NCBI RefSeq assembly: GCF_000376385.1
Contig: NZ_AQWN01000008.1
Span: 1-64,000 of the forward strand
Length of the DNA stretch: 64,000 bases
Source of the DNA: Desulfurispora thermophila DSM 16022
Lineage (GTDB): Bacteria > Bacillota > Desulfotomaculia > Desulfotomaculales > Desulfurisporaceae
Direction: 5' to 3'
Positions 1-8,978 of the stretch are shown here, piece by piece. A model generated the notes under the pieces. It did no database searches. It saw only the letters and a program-made list of their open reading frames with translations, and had not been told where the DNA came from. Within the stretch, counting starts at the first letter, position 1. Every line of letters begins with the position of its first letter. The translations under genes and the position numbers were made by a program.

Positions 1-366
1 AAGTACATGCCCCAGCGTCCCGAACCCCAATGGATGGCCAACCTGACTGACGAGCAAAAAGCTCAGCTGAAAGAGATCATGGACAAGGTGAAGGACGGCC
101 AGCTGACCCGCGAGCAGGCCAAAGAGGAACTGGCCAAGCTGGGCCTGGACAAATATCTGCCCACACCACCGGCGGGTGGCCCCGGGGGCGAACGGGATAA
201 AGATAACCTGATGGGTCAGCTGATGCAGGCGGCCAACAACAGCGATGCGGCCAAGATTAAAGAACTGTTGCCCCAGGCGCTGCAAATGCTTAAAGAGCGC
301 AACCAGCATATGCAGGAAATTATAAATAACAACTCCACCACCAATACCAACAGTTCGGGCCAGTAG
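1..366 (+). CDS. C-terminal part of a hypothetical protein, 5' end outside window
   Basis: The reading frame is open to the first base, so the gene very likely starts upstream; the first in-frame ATG is at 7. The visible 121 residues are hydrophilic. They contain a helix-rich stretch near residues 16-50 (LTDEQKAQLKEIMDKVKDG, then a TREQAKEELAKLGL-like turn), a Pro/Gly linker and a tail rich in Asn, Thr and Ser. The helical part looks like short charged secreted proteins of the DUF2680 type, but the match is weak. No catalytic motif is visible and the function is unknown. Confidence 0.55.
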   Translation, partial: KYMPQRPEPQWMANLTDEQKAQLKEIMDKVKDGQLTREQAKEELAKLGLDKYLPTPPAGGPGGERDKDNLMGQLMQAANNSDAAKIKELLPQALQMLKERNQHMQEIINNNSTTNTNSSGQ

Positions 367-406
367 TATTGCCGCCGGATTAACCGGCTTTCCATACCCC
401 TCTCAC

Positions 407-438
407 GGCAACCGGAACCGGTTCGGGTTTCGGTTGCC
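407..438 (+). terminator. Hairpin downstream of the first gene
   Basis: GGCAACCG (407-414) pairs with CGGTTGCC (431-438), and GAACCGGTTC inside the loop is itself a palindrome. It lies about 40 bases after the stop codon. The following bases are A/T-rich but not a clean T-run, so termination is only probable. Confidence 0.4.
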
Positions 439-499
439 TAACTATTATTAAATGCGGTATGATGGGTACATACGGATAAATATGTAAATTAAGGTGGCG

Positions 500-889
500 A
501 TGGGTTTAGTGAGTGAATTGCTGGCCTGGACGGGATTTTTTTTGCTGTTGGGCACCTACCTGCCCTTTTTATTACGCCGTTTGCCGGTCATCTCATCCAT
601 AGCCGGATCTTTGCGGAAAGGTTTTGCCCGCTACCATCACAGCATGGCTCTCGGCGGGCTGCTGATTTTAGCCGGGCACGGTCTATTGATGCTGTCCGGT
701 GGGCGGGGTTGGCAGTGGGGCAGGCTCAGCCATTGGGGAGGAGCGATTTCTTCCGGCGTGCTGGCCTGGTTGGTAATGTTGCTGGTGGTGTTTTTTGCTT
801 TCCAGAGGAACAACGGGATAGAGCCTTTCCATATTCACTGTTGGCTGGCCGGATTACTGGTACTGCTGGTCCTGGTTCATGTGCTGTGA
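500..889 (+). CDS. Small four-helix membrane protein, probable b-heme (ferric-reductase-like) type
   Basis: The protein of about 130 residues has four hydrophobic segments. Histidines sit in pairs at helix ends: HH before the second helix, H within GHGLLML, and HIH plus a terminal H around the last helix. That spacing suggests bis-heme coordination as in ferric-reductase-like or cytochrome b561-like membrane domains. This is inferred from the pattern only. The start is unclear: GTG 494, ATG 500 and GTG 509 are all in frame behind AAGGTGG at 491. A two-component system follows, so regulation by or with it is possible. Confidence 0.6.
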   Translation: MGLVSELLAWTGFFLLLGTYLPFLLRRLPVISSIAGSLRKGFARYHHSMALGGLLILAGHGLLMLSGGRGWQWGRLSHWGGAISSGVLAWLVMLLVVFFAFQRNNGIEPFHIHCWLAGLLVLLVLVHVL

Positions 890-939
890 CATTATTGATG
901 TTCAGAACGGTTGCCGTTATTTGGTCTGCGGATGGCGGG

Positions 940-971
940 ACAAAATGCTAGCCGACGCAGCACCATTTTGT
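940..971. promoter_or_regulatory. 8-bp inverted repeat upstream of the response regulator
   Basis: ACAAAATG (940-947) and CATTTTGT (964-971) form a perfect inverted repeat with a 16-base spacer, ending about 10 bases before the ribosome site AGGAGG. It could be an operator or an mRNA hairpin; the sequence does not say which. Confidence 0.35.
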
Positions 972-993
972 TGAGCTGGCAGGAGGTGTAATT

Positions 994-1662
994 TTGTACC
1001 GCATTTTTCTGGTGGAGGACGAGCCCAGCTTGAACCAGATTTTGACCACTTATTTGGAAAAAGAAGGCTGGCAGGTGCGCAGCTTCCTGGACGGGGAAAG
1101 CGCTCTGGCCGCGCTGGGTGAGCAACCGCACCTGTGGATTCTCGACATTATGTTGCCGGGGATTGATGGCTACCAGCTCTTGCGTCAGATCAAAGCGCAA
1201 AGTCCTGCCGTGCCGGTGATATATATTTCGGCCCGCGATGCGGATATTGATCGCATTGTCGGGCTGGAAATGGGCAGCGACGACTATCTGGCCAAGCCCT
1301 TTTTGCCCCGTGAGCTGGTGGTGCGGGCGCAGCGCGTGCTGGAAAGGGTGTATGCCCGCCCGGTTGCCGAGGCATCCTTGCTCCCCCTCTCCCCTTACGT
1401 TTTGGACGAAGCACGGCGGGAGGTCCGCCTGGGGGATGAGGTGATTGATTTGACCAGCAAGGAATATGACCTGGCCCTTTTTTTCGCCCGGCACCGCGGC
1501 CTGGCCCTTTCCCGGGAACAGATTATCAGCCATGTTTGGGGCGAGGACTATGTGGGCAGCGACCGTTCGGTGGACGACCTGGTACGCCGCCTGCGTAAAA
1601 AGCTGCCCGAACTGCGCATTGAGACCATCTACGGGTTTGGTTACCGCCTGACGGCGCGGTGA
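994..1662 (+). CDS. OmpR/PhoB-family response regulator
   Basis: This is a transcription factor activated by phosphorylation from a partner histidine kinase. The receiver domain (about 1-115) has the acidic pair E8/D9, the phospho-acceptor D51 in ILDIMLPGIDG, S79 and K101 before Pro. The C-terminal winged helix (about 125-220) has the usual LTSKEYDL start and GYGFGYR-like ending (IYGFGYRL). At 222 residues it is the normal family length. The start is TTG 994, supported by AGGAGG at 981-986. The kinase gene follows 186 bases downstream, so the two form a two-component system. The target genes are not evident; the membrane protein before it is a candidate. Confidence 0.92.
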   Translation: MYRIFLVEDEPSLNQILTTYLEKEGWQVRSFLDGESALAALGEQPHLWILDIMLPGIDGYQLLRQIKAQSPAVPVIYISARDADIDRIVGLEMGSDDYLAKPFLPRELVVRAQRVLERVYARPVAEASLLPLSPYVLDEARREVRLGDEVIDLTSKEYDLALFFARHRGLALSREQIISHVWGEDYVGSDRSVDDLVRRLRKKLPELRIETIYGFGYRLTAR

Positions 1663-1848
1663 GTGGAATAATTGCAGGCGGGGAAGGGTTTACTGTAAAG
1701 CGGCAGAACTGTGTGTCGCAGGGGCGAGCATGTTACCCCATACCGGGTGCAGTAGCGGGTGGCAGGCAGGAAAACCGGAGTGGAGATGTTGGTGTGGAAA
1801 ACACGTCTAAATAATGCGTTGGCACGGTAGAAGAAGGTGTTTTTTATA

Positions 1849-3360
1849 ATGGGGAAATTATTCTCTGAGGGTGGCGTTTTTCCCTGGCGCTCCCTTTCCC
1901 TGCAGTGGAAAATCTGGCTGGCCATTTCGGCCGTCAGTCTTTTTTTGTATATAACGGCGCTTTTTTTAATGCCGGCCATGGTGCGGGGCTTTTTCAACGC
2001 GCTGCTGTTGCAGCCCCACCCCCCGCCGCCCAGGACCCCGGCGGCAGAGTCCCTGCCGCCCTTTGCCAGCATCCAGGGCCTGCGCCTGCGCACCTTTACG
2101 CTGCTGGATGACGGCACCACGTTACCCCCCGAGGCTCAGCAGGCCCTATCAGCACAGCTTTTGCAAGAAATAAGGCGCCATGCTGCATCGCAGCAAGCGC
2201 CGTTTCGGTTATATGAAAGCCGGGCCATTCAGGATGACCGCCAGGCCATTCGCTATGCCATCCGCCGGGAGATGGTTTACGGCCGACCGCTGTATCAGGT
2301 ATCCTTTTTGCGCCGGGCGGAGGAGGAGCAACTGGTCAGCACTCTACTGCTCAACTTTATGCTCTATGCGGGCATTGCGCTGGTGGTAAGCTGGTTTGTC
2401 TCGTTGCTGATCGTGCGCCACCTCACCCGGCCGCTGGTGCAGATGGAAAGCCACGTGCGGCGCATAGCCGGCCGGGATTGGCACGAACCGCTCACAGTGC
2501 GGCGCGGTGACGAGATCGGGCGCCTGGCCGCATCCATAGAAGCCATGCGCCGCCAGCTGGTGGAACAGGATGCCGCCCAGCAGTCCATGTTGCAAAACAT
2601 ATCCCATGAACTGAAGACGCCGGTAATGATCATCCGCAGCTATGTCCAGGCCATAGCCGACGGCATCTTCCCCCGGGGCGACCTGGCCGGCAGCCTGCAG
2701 GTGATTGAGCAGGAGGGGCGGCGGCTGGAAAAGCTGGTCGGCCAGCTCTTGTATTTGACCCGGTTGGATTATTTGTCGGGCGCCGGGGCCGGCCGCGCGG
2801 CGGAGGCGGTGGAAATGCACCGTCTGGTGGAGGAACTGGCGGCCCATTTTAAGCTGCAAAGGCCGGAAGTGGACTGGCAGATGGATCTGGCACCGCTGAC
2901 CGTACCCGGGGACCCCGATGCGCTGCGCGTGCTGGTGGAAAACCTGCTGGACAACCACATGCGCCATGCTGCATCCCGACTGGAAGTGCGGCTTTTTGCG
3001 GGGCCTCCTCCGGGCGGGGCAGGCTGCTCCCCGGGTACCGGTGTGCCTGAGAAGCCCGCAGGTCGCAACTCTGATGCGTTGGCAGCTGTTTCCCGCCCCG
3101 GAGGGGGATCCGATCATCGGTTTATTGCGACCCAAAAGGAGGGCGGCGGGCAGTGGGCCGTGTTCACTGTCTGGAATGATGGTTCCCAACTGACCGAGCA
3201 AGAGCTGGGGCGCCTGTTCGCCCCCTTCCAGAAAGGGCGGCGGGGTCACAGTGGCCTGGGGTTGACTATTTGCCGGCGGGTGGCTGAATTGCACGGAGGA
3301 ACTATTGCTCTGGCCAACCAAAATGGCGGTGTAATCAGCGCTGTTTGGTTGCCGTTATAA
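1849..3360 (+). CDS. Membrane sensor histidine kinase
   Basis: It is the partner of the response regulator before it. There is a membrane segment near the N-terminus, an extracytoplasmic loop of about 140 residues, a second membrane segment, a HAMP linker, and a HisKA domain with the phospho-acceptor H253 in ISHELKTP. The ATPase domain has the N-box ENLLDN (about 364) and G-box GLGLTI. An insertion of roughly 55 residues rich in Gly and Pro separates the N-box region from FTVWNDG (which stands for the D-x-G box); this is unusual and may be a flexible loop. ATG 1849 fits the AGAAGG ribosome site; GTG 1837 is also in frame. The stimulus is unknown. Confidence 0.9.
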   Translation: MGKLFSEGGVFPWRSLSLQWKIWLAISAVSLFLYITALFLMPAMVRGFFNALLLQPHPPPPRTPAAESLPPFASIQGLRLRTFTLLDDGTTLPPEAQQALSAQLLQEIRRHAASQQAPFRLYESRAIQDDRQAIRYAIRREMVYGRPLYQVSFLRRAEEEQLVSTLLLNFMLYAGIALVVSWFVSLLIVRHLTRPLVQMESHVRRIAGRDWHEPLTVRRGDEIGRLAASIEAMRRQLVEQDAAQQSMLQNISHELKTPVMIIRSYVQAIADGIFPRGDLAGSLQVIEQEGRRLEKLVGQLLYLTRLDYLSGAGAGRAAEAVEMHRLVEELAAHFKLQRPEVDWQMDLAPLTVPGDPDALRVLVENLLDNHMRHAASRLEVRLFAGPPPGGAGCSPGTGVPEKPAGRNSDALAAVSRPGGGSDHRFIATQKEGGGQWAVFTVWNDGSQLTEQELGRLFAPFQKGRRGHSGLGLTICRRVAELHGGTIALANQNGGVISAVWLPL

Positions 3361-3384
3361 CCTCTCTTTCGCTCACCCGGTGAT

Positions 3385-4046
3385 ATGTTTATGCCCGTAA
3401 AGCCGGCTGCACCCAGCCAGCTTTCATACTGGGCCAGTGTCCAGGTGCCGCCATTTGCAGTGTTCACCAGCATGTTGACGGCAAAGATGGCGGCCTGGGC
3501 TGACTCACCCCTGATCATGTCCACAATGGCAATGCGGCCGCCGGGCACCAGCTCCCTCTGCACGCGCTGGAGAAGAGCTGCGTTTTCTTCTTCTCCGTGG
3601 ATGTGGCATATATTTCCTGGAAAAGCCAGTTCATAAGGCCCGGCCGGCAGACCCTGGTTGAAGTCGCCCGCCACCAGGCGGATATTTTCCTCCGGTCGGA
3701 TCCGGGTGCTCATTATCTGCACCACTGCCGGTAAATCCAGAATGGCCACGCTGGCTCCGGCTGCAGCGAAGCCCCGGGCGTATGTGAGCGGACCTCCGCC
3801 GATGTGCAGCACCCGGGGCTGCGGCGGCAGCCCTTCCGGACAAACAGACACTATAGCGGGAGCGCTCTTCTTGGCGATGTGCTACATGGCTGTCATGAAA
3901 TGCTCCTGGTGAGCGGCGGAGCGCTCCTGACTGCTGGACCGGTTGGCCGGTTTTCAACACTTCCGCAGCGTCAGCCAGCGGGACAGCAAGTTGTACTGGT
4001 GCATAAAGGCGTATCCTGTATACGAGACTGCCCTGTCGCTGGTCAA
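3385..4046 (-). pseudogene. Broken SAM-dependent O-methyltransferase
   Basis: Read on the minus strand, the 3' half encodes the Rossmann core (RVLHIGGGPLTYARGFA, then AILDLP, VAGDF, and a post-motif IVDM). Just upstream the same frame reads FMTAM, stop (TAG), HIAKKSAPAIVS, which matches the usual lead-in to the SAM motif. Further upstream YNLLSRWLTL is followed by a frameshift and a TGA. At least two stops and one frameshift are therefore needed to read the whole protein. The C-terminus runs out near the end of the kinase gene. Its 5' end abuts a broken TetR gene. It is a decayed gene, probably of small-molecule methylation. Confidence 0.72.
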
Positions 4047-4384
4047 CAAGGAAGGTTTGTCGCAATTAAGCATGGGCCGTCTGGCCGACATGCTCGGAAT
4101 ACGCGCCGCGTCACTTTATTGGCACGTTAAAGACAAGGTGGAGTTAATGCAGTTGATGGCCGATAGGATTTGCTAAATGATCCCTCTTCCCGAAGAGAGC
4201 TTGCCCTGGCGCGGATTTTTTTGCTGACACCGGGCAAAGTTTTTCCAAACTGCCACCGGACAGGTATCCGCACTTTGTGCGCCTTGCCCAATATGCTGCT
4301 GACCCGGACCTGGACAAACAGTTCCTTTGGGGACTGGAAATATTGCTGGACGGCTTTGCTGTGCGGCTGGGGAAAAAGAGTTAG
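4000..4384 (+). pseudogene. Broken TetR/AcrR-family regulator
   Basis: One frame gives a TetR helix-turn-helix (LSMGRLADMLGIRAASLYWH followed by VKDKVELMQLMAD), ending at a TAA at 4174. Another frame, about 80 bases later, gives the matching C-terminal domain ending (LPPDRYPHFVRLAQYAADPD, then FLWGLEILLDGFAVRLGKKS and TAG at 4382). The middle of the protein is missing and the two halves are out of frame. The start codon is also lost where the fragment meets the divergent methyltransferase remnant, which it may once have controlled. Confidence 0.72.
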
Positions 4385-4473
4385 TTTTATCTGGGGAAAT
4401 TGTTTTCTGATGCTCATATTGCACTGAGTTTTACTTGATAATAACCTCAAAATGTTTTAGGGGGTTATTTTTT

Positions 4474-6543
4474 ATGTCCAACAGGCTCGCGGTGGAAAAA
4501 TCTCCCTACCTGCTGCAGCACGCCCATAACCCCGTGGACTGGTACCCGTGGGGTGAGGAGGCATTTGCCAGAGCTCGACAGGAAGACAAGCCCGTTTTTT
4601 TAAGCATTGGTTATAGCACCTGTCACTGGTGTCATGTCATGGAACGGGAGTCTTTTGAAGACCAGGAAGTGGCGGATATATTGAATCGCCATTATGTTGC
4701 GGTCAAGGTGGACCGCGAGGAGCGTCCGGATATTGACCATATCTACATGCAGGCCTGTCAGGCCATGACTGGGCAGGGTGGCTGGCCACTCACGGTGATC
4801 ATGACGCCCGATAAAAAGCCATTTTTTGCCGGTACATATTTCCCCAAACATAACAAGTACGGACGGCCGGGTTTGATCGACTTGCTGCAACAGATTGCCC
4901 GCCTCTGGCGAGAGGACCGGGAGAGTTTGCTCAGCCTGGCCGGGCAGGTGGTGCAAGAGGTGTACCGGGCTGACGGACGGACGGCTGATGGTGGTCTTTC
5001 TCAGGCATTTTTGGAACGGGGCTATCATATTTTGGCCCAAACGTTCGACCGGCGTTACGGGGGCTTTGGTGGCGCGCCCAAGTTTCCCGCACCGCACAAC
5101 CTGATTTTTTTATTGCGCTACGCCGCACTTTTTGAAGAGCCGCAGGCCCGGCATATGGCGGAAGTTACCCTGCAGGCCATGTACCGGGGCGGCATACACG
5201 ACCACATCGGCTTTGGCTTTGCCCGCTACAGCACGGATGAGCAGTGGTTGGTGCCGCATTTTGAGAAAATGCTTTATGACAATGCCCTGCTGGCCTACGC
5301 TTACCTGGAGGCTTATCAGGCCACCCGCAGGACCTTTTACGCCCAGGTGGCGCGCCAGATATTTCAGTATGTGCAGCGCGAGATGACCTCATCCGAGGGA
5401 GCTTTTTATTCGGCCCAGGATGCTGATTCGGAAGGCGTGGAGGGCAAATATTACACTTGGGCACCGGATGAAGTGCTTAAGGTGCTGGGCCAGGAAGCAG
5501 GAGGGGAATTCTGCCGCCTTTTCCACATCACGGAGCGGGGCAATTTTGAGGGCAAAAGTATTCCCCACCGCATAGTGCCTTACCCCGATCCTGAAGAGGG
5601 ATGGCAGGAACTAATGGATGATAGTCATCCATTTTTGTCCCAGGACCGCCAACGGTTGTTGGCCGCCCGCCTGCGCCGTGTGCCACCCTACAAAGATGAT
5701 AAAGTGCTAACCGCCTGGAATGGACTAATGATTGCGGCACTGGCCCGGGGCGCGTTTGTGTTGGACGAGCCGTTTTGGGCGGAAATGGCCGGGCGGGCGG
5801 TGGATTTCATTTGGGAAAAAATGCGGCGGCCGGACGGGCGCCTGCTGGCCCGCTACCGGGATGGACAGGCCGCCTACCCGGCTTATCTGGATGATTACGC
5901 TTTTCTGGTCTGGGGATTACTGGAGCTTTATCAGGCTACATGGCAAACAGGTTATTTGCGCCAGGCTGTACAGTTACACCGGGATATGAGCGCGCTTTTT
6001 GAGGATGAGAATAATGGGGGCTTTTATTTTACCGCCGTGGACAGTGAGGAGTTGTTGGCCCGCCCCAGGGAGATTTATGACGGCGCTACGCCTTCCGGTA
6101 ATTCGGTAGCCATATGCAATGCTCTGCGCCTGTACTCCCTGACGGGTGATGATAGCTTCCAGGAACAGGCGGCCAGGACATTGCGTGCTTTTGCTTCCCA
6201 GGTGGACCAGTATCCGGCGGGATATTGTTTTTACTTGCTGGGCCTGCTTCAACACCTGTATCCGGGACCGGAGATTTTTATGGCATTGCCAGAGCAGCAG
6301 GCGGGACATGTTGCAGCTCAGCCCTTGCGCGAATTGTTGCGGCAGGCTTATTTACCGGGTGCAGTGGTGGCCGGTGCGTATACACATGGGCAGTACACTG
6401 AACTGGCCGAACTTGCTCCCACCCTGGCCAATCGCCGCCCCAAAGATGGTCAACCGTCGGTGTATATGTGTAGAGAACAGACCTGTTTGCCGCCCATTAC
6501 TACTGTGGCTCAGTTGGCGCAGGAACTCGGTATCTCAGTATGA
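4474..6543 (+). CDS. Thioredoxin-domain protein, YyaL/DUF255 (COG1331) family
   Basis: The 689-residue protein has an N-terminal thioredoxin-like domain beginning with the family signature [18 protein letters not shown]. It has a CHWCH motif at about residues 50-54 and a C-terminal (alpha/alpha)6 barrel like that of N-acylglucosamine 2-epimerases. This is the full length for the family, whose members are widespread but lack a settled reaction; a thiol-redox role is assumed from CxxC. ATG 4474 follows a GGGGG ribosome site; an upstream in-frame ATG at 4435 would add 13 atypical residues. A terminator follows at 6615, so it is probably transcribed alone. Confidence 0.9.
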   Translation: MSNRLAVEKSPYLLQHAHNPVDWYPWGEEAFARARQEDKPVFLSIGYSTCHWCHVMERESFEDQEVADILNRHYVAVKVDREERPDIDHIYMQACQAMTGQGGWPLTVIMTPDKKPFFAGTYFPKHNKYGRPGLIDLLQQIARLWREDRESLLSLAGQVVQEVYRADGRTADGGLSQAFLERGYHILAQTFDRRYGGFGGAPKFPAPHNLIFLLRYAALFEEPQARHMAEVTLQAMYRGGIHDHIGFGFARYSTDEQWLVPHFEKMLYDNALLAYAYLEAYQATRRTFYAQVARQIFQYVQREMTSSEGAFYSAQDADSEGVEGKYYTWAPDEVLKVLGQEAGGEFCRLFHITERGNFEGKSIPHRIVPYPDPEEGWQELMDDSHPFLSQDRQRLLAARLRRVPPYKDDKVLTAWNGLMIAALARGAFVLDEPFWAEMAGRAVDFIWEKMRRPDGRLLARYRDGQAAYPAYLDDYAFLVWGLLELYQATWQTGYLRQAVQLHRDMSALFEDENNGGFYFTAVDSEELLARPREIYDGATPSGNSVAICNALRLYSLTGDDSFQEQAARTLRAFASQVDQYPAGYCFYLLGLLQHLYPGPEIFMALPEQQAGHVAAQPLRELLRQAYLPGAVVAGAYTHGQYTELAELAPTLANRRPKDGQPSVYMCREQTCLPPITTVAQLAQELGISV

Positions 6544-6614
6544 CAAATTAAAAGAGTGGCCAGGGCTGCATATGGTCCAGGGACTTCCCTTGCCGGAACC
6601 CGGCATATAAAGTA

Positions 6615-6643
6615 AAAGGCACCTCCGGGTGGGGGTGCCTTTA
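6615..6643 (+). terminator. Intrinsic terminator after the YyaL-type gene
   Basis: AAAGGCACC pairs with GGTGCCTTT around a TCCGGGTGGG loop, about 70 bases after the stop codon. Confidence 0.8.
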
Positions 6644-6752
6644 GATATGTGATCAAACTGTTTGCCCGTTAAATTGCACTTGGTTTCACTGTTTGTTCTG
6701 ATGGGACCAATTATGTTTATCAATATTGTTTGCTGGTAATAAAATTGGTATA

Positions 6753-7076
6753 TCAAATGCGTTGTTGTAACTGTAGGATGGCCATATCATGCCGGGCGGA
6801 TCGCCCTACCAGGAAATTGACATCCCCGGCAATGGCCATCAGCCTTTCGTCCATTTGCTGTTGTAGTTTCAAAATCTGGTCACCGCCCAGGCTGTAACCG
6901 TCGAACAGGGCGCGAATTTTCCAGGCGCAGCTCCAATTTTTCCACCCGCTGGCCGAGGGCCTGCACTTCCTGGCGTAACTACAGTTGTCCTGACTCCAGC
7001 GTCACTATACGCTATTCTAAAGATTCCACTTGTCCTTCCTGTGTTTCCATGCGAGTTTCCAGTGTTCCTATATGTA
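6753..7076 (-). pseudogene. Broken coiled-coil protein gene
   Basis: On the minus strand the frames join into a heptad-repeat protein: METQEGQVESLE, stop, RIVTLESGQL, stop, LRQEVQALGQRVEKLELRL. After a frameshift it reads LKLQQQMDERLMAIAGDVNF and ends ILQLQQRI with TGA at 6753. The two in-frame stops and one frameshift make it nonfunctional as read. The intact relatives would be short coiled-coil proteins of unknown role. It fills most of the otherwise empty stretch between 6643 and 7200. Confidence 0.6.
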
Positions 7077-7199
7077 ATATAAGTTAGGTTTGCTGTGGGC
7101 AGTGGGTTATGAAAAAATAAAGGCCGGGTCAATTATCTGAAAAAAATAAGGTTACTGTCAATGTTTTATGGCGGCCTGTATTGTTCTGATTACCCCCTG

Positions 7200-7892
7200 C
7201 TACATGATTTTATATTTGCTCACCAGCCAGGCCAGGGCCATGGCTACGAACACGGCCGGCAGCAGATTGCCCACATTGATTTTTTTTATGCCCAGTACAT
7301 TGATGCTGATGCCCACAATGAGCAGTCCGCCGGTGGCTTTCAATTCTGCAATCACAGGTGTACTGAAAAAGCCTTTTACAAGTTCGGCCAGTAAAGTTAT
7401 GCTGCCCTGGTACAAGAAAACTGGTACTGCTGAGAAGGCCACCCCTATCCCCATGGTGGAGGCGAAGAAGACCGAGCTGACACCGTCCAGGATGGATTTG
7501 GCCAGCAGTGTGGAAGGATTGCCGGTCAATCCGTCCTCCAGTGACCCAAGGATGGCCATGGCTCCCACGCAGTAGACCAGGCTGGCCGTGACAAAGCCGC
7601 GGGCAATGTTGCTTTCTGTTCTTTTAAATTTGCTTTCAATATACTGGCCCATGTTTTCCAGCTTTTTTTCTATACCCAGCCATTCTCCAATCATACCCCC
7701 TATGACAAGGCTGATGATCACGATTAGCAGGTCCTGGGTTTCCAGTGCCATTTGTGCGCCCACCAGGAAAACGGCCAGGCCGATGCCCTGCATAATGGTA
7801 TCGCTGGTGGCAGTGGATATGCCTTTGCGCAGCAGGCAGCCCACCAAACTTCCTGCCACTATTGCTGCTGCGTTCACTATTGTGCCAACCAA
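7200..7892 (-). CDS. DUF554 (YdfK/YqgA-like) membrane protein
   Basis: The 230-residue protein begins VGTIVNAAAIVAGSLVG, the family's typical opening, and has six to seven hydrophobic segments. Its function is unknown; it is a predicted inner-membrane protein of the transporter type. The TTG start at 7892 lies 8 bases after AAGGAG, a better choice than the in-frame ATG at 7937, which adds a charged N-terminus not seen in the family. It is transcribed towards the coiled-coil remnant and lies downstream of parA-parB across the parS region. Confidence 0.88.
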   Translation of the reverse strand: MVGTIVNAAAIVAGSLVGCLLRKGISTATSDTIMQGIGLAVFLVGAQMALETQDLLIVIISLVIGGMIGEWLGIEKKLENMGQYIESKFKRTESNIARGFVTASLVYCVGAMAILGSLEDGLTGNPSTLLAKSILDGVSSVFFASTMGIGVAFSAVPVFLYQGSITLLAELVKGFFSTPVIAELKATGGLLIVGISINVLGIKKINVGNLLPAVFVAMALAWLVSKYKIM

Positions 7893-8046
7893 TTTATTCT
7901 CCTTCTTTCTAAATGTAGTATTATTGACATGTTTCACGGTTGTACCCGTTGCTTAGGATTGTGCTCATGAGAATGGCATGAACTTTTGTGGTGGCATTAA
8001 TTAGCGGTTGGCGAAGCACTGTCGGGTTGTTTGGGTGGGATGATAA

Positions 8047-8062
8047 TGTTTGGCGTGAAACA
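8047..8062. promoter_or_regulatory. Degenerate parS-like site
   Basis: TGTTTGGCGTGAAACA differs from the parS consensus TGTTNCACGTGAAACA at two positions and lies 28 bases from the perfect site. A further half-site, TGTTTCACGG, begins at 7930. Confidence 0.5.
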
Positions 8063-8089
8063 TCGGCCTACCGCTTATTCTGGTTAAAA

Positions 8090-8105
8090 TGTTTCACGTG
8101 AAACA
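8090..8105. promoter_or_regulatory. parS centromere site
   Basis: TGTTTCACGTGAAACA is a perfect 16-bp palindrome and matches the Spo0J/ParB binding consensus exactly. It sits immediately after the parB stop codon, as in many Bacillota. ParB loads and spreads here to drive chromosome segregation, and its presence suggests the replication origin is near. Confidence 0.95.
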
Positions 8106-8108
8106 TTG

Positions 8109-8978
8109 CTAGCCGATGATCCGGTTGATCAGACGTGCCATTTCGTCGCTATCCTTGAAAGTAATAATTATCTTGCCCCCGCCGTTCTGCTCCTTGCGGA
8201 TTTTGACCGGTGCATTGAGAAAGCGCTGCACCGACTCCTCAATTTCCCTCACCTGCAATACGGCACCGGTATCGGGCTTCTCCGGCCGGGACAGCCTGGC
8301 GGTCTGTTCCTGCAGGGATTTTACCAGCTCTTCGGTCTGGCGTACACTGAGTCCCCTGGTCACTACCTTGCGGGCTATTTTTACCTGCAGTTTTTCATCG
8401 GGCGCGGCCAGCACGGCCCGGGCGTGGCCGGCCGTAAGCTGGCCCTGATTTATCATTTCCTTGACTTCGTCCGGCAGGTGCAGCAGACGCAGCATGTTGC
8501 TGATAAAGGGACGGCTTTTGCCCACCCGCTGGGACAGATCTTCCTGTGTCAGGCCGTATTCGTCAATCAAGCGGCGGTAAGCTACGGCTTCCTCCAAAGG
8601 GTTTAAATTTTCCCGCTGGATATTTTCAATCAGGGCGACAGCCGCAGCTTCCAGATCGTTATAGTTGCGCACAATGGCCGGGATCTTGCTCAGCTGCAGC
8701 AGCCGGCAGGCCCGCCAGCGCCGCTCGCCGGCGATGAGCTCATAGCTGCCGTCGTCCAGGCGGCGTACCACCACAGGTTGCACCACACCGTGCTCCCGGA
8801 TGGAATCAGCCAGCTCCTGCAGTTTGTCATCGGCCATATTCTGGCGGGGTTGGCGGGGATTGGGTTTGATCAGGCTCATGTCAATTTCCAGCAGGGCGGG
8901 TTCGGGATTATCCAGAACCTGGCTGGCCGCCGGAAAAAGCACTTCCAGACCTTTGCCCAGGCCGCGCTTTTTAGTCAA
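8109..8978 (-). CDS. parB: Chromosome partitioning protein ParB (Spo0J)
   Basis: The 289-residue DNA-binding CTPase recognises parS and clamps on DNA near the origin. The N-terminal domain has the ParB signature with NPRQPRQN (about 37) and the GERRWRA motif (about 85-91). The central helix-turn-helix reads LTQEDLSQRVGKSRPFISN. A C-terminal dimerisation segment includes a GGGKIIITF strand. The length is normal. The start overlaps the parA stop by 8 bases, so the two are translationally coupled. Confidence 0.96.
   Translation of the reverse strand: MTKKRGLGKGLEVLFPAASQVLDNPEPALLEIDMSLIKPNPRQPRQNMADDKLQELADSIREHGVVQPVVVRRLDDGSYELIAGERRWRACRLLQLSKIPAIVRNYNDLEAAAVALIENIQRENLNPLEEAVAYRRLIDEYGLTQEDLSQRVGKSRPFISNMLRLLHLPDEVKEMINQGQLTAGHARAVLAAPDEKLQVKIARKVVTRGLSVRQTEELVKSLQEQTARLSRPEKPDTGAVLQVREIEESVQRFLNAPVKIRKEQNGGGKIIITFKDSDEMARLINRIIG

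Noticed and set aside
892-1533. A 213-codon open frame on the minus strand opposite the response regulator
   Set aside because: It is antisense to a clear response-regulator gene, has no recognisable domain, and such frames are common in GC-rich DNA.
2344-3321. A 325-codon minus-strand frame opposite the histidine kinase
   Set aside because: It is fully antisense to conserved kinase motifs and has no ribosome site or family match.
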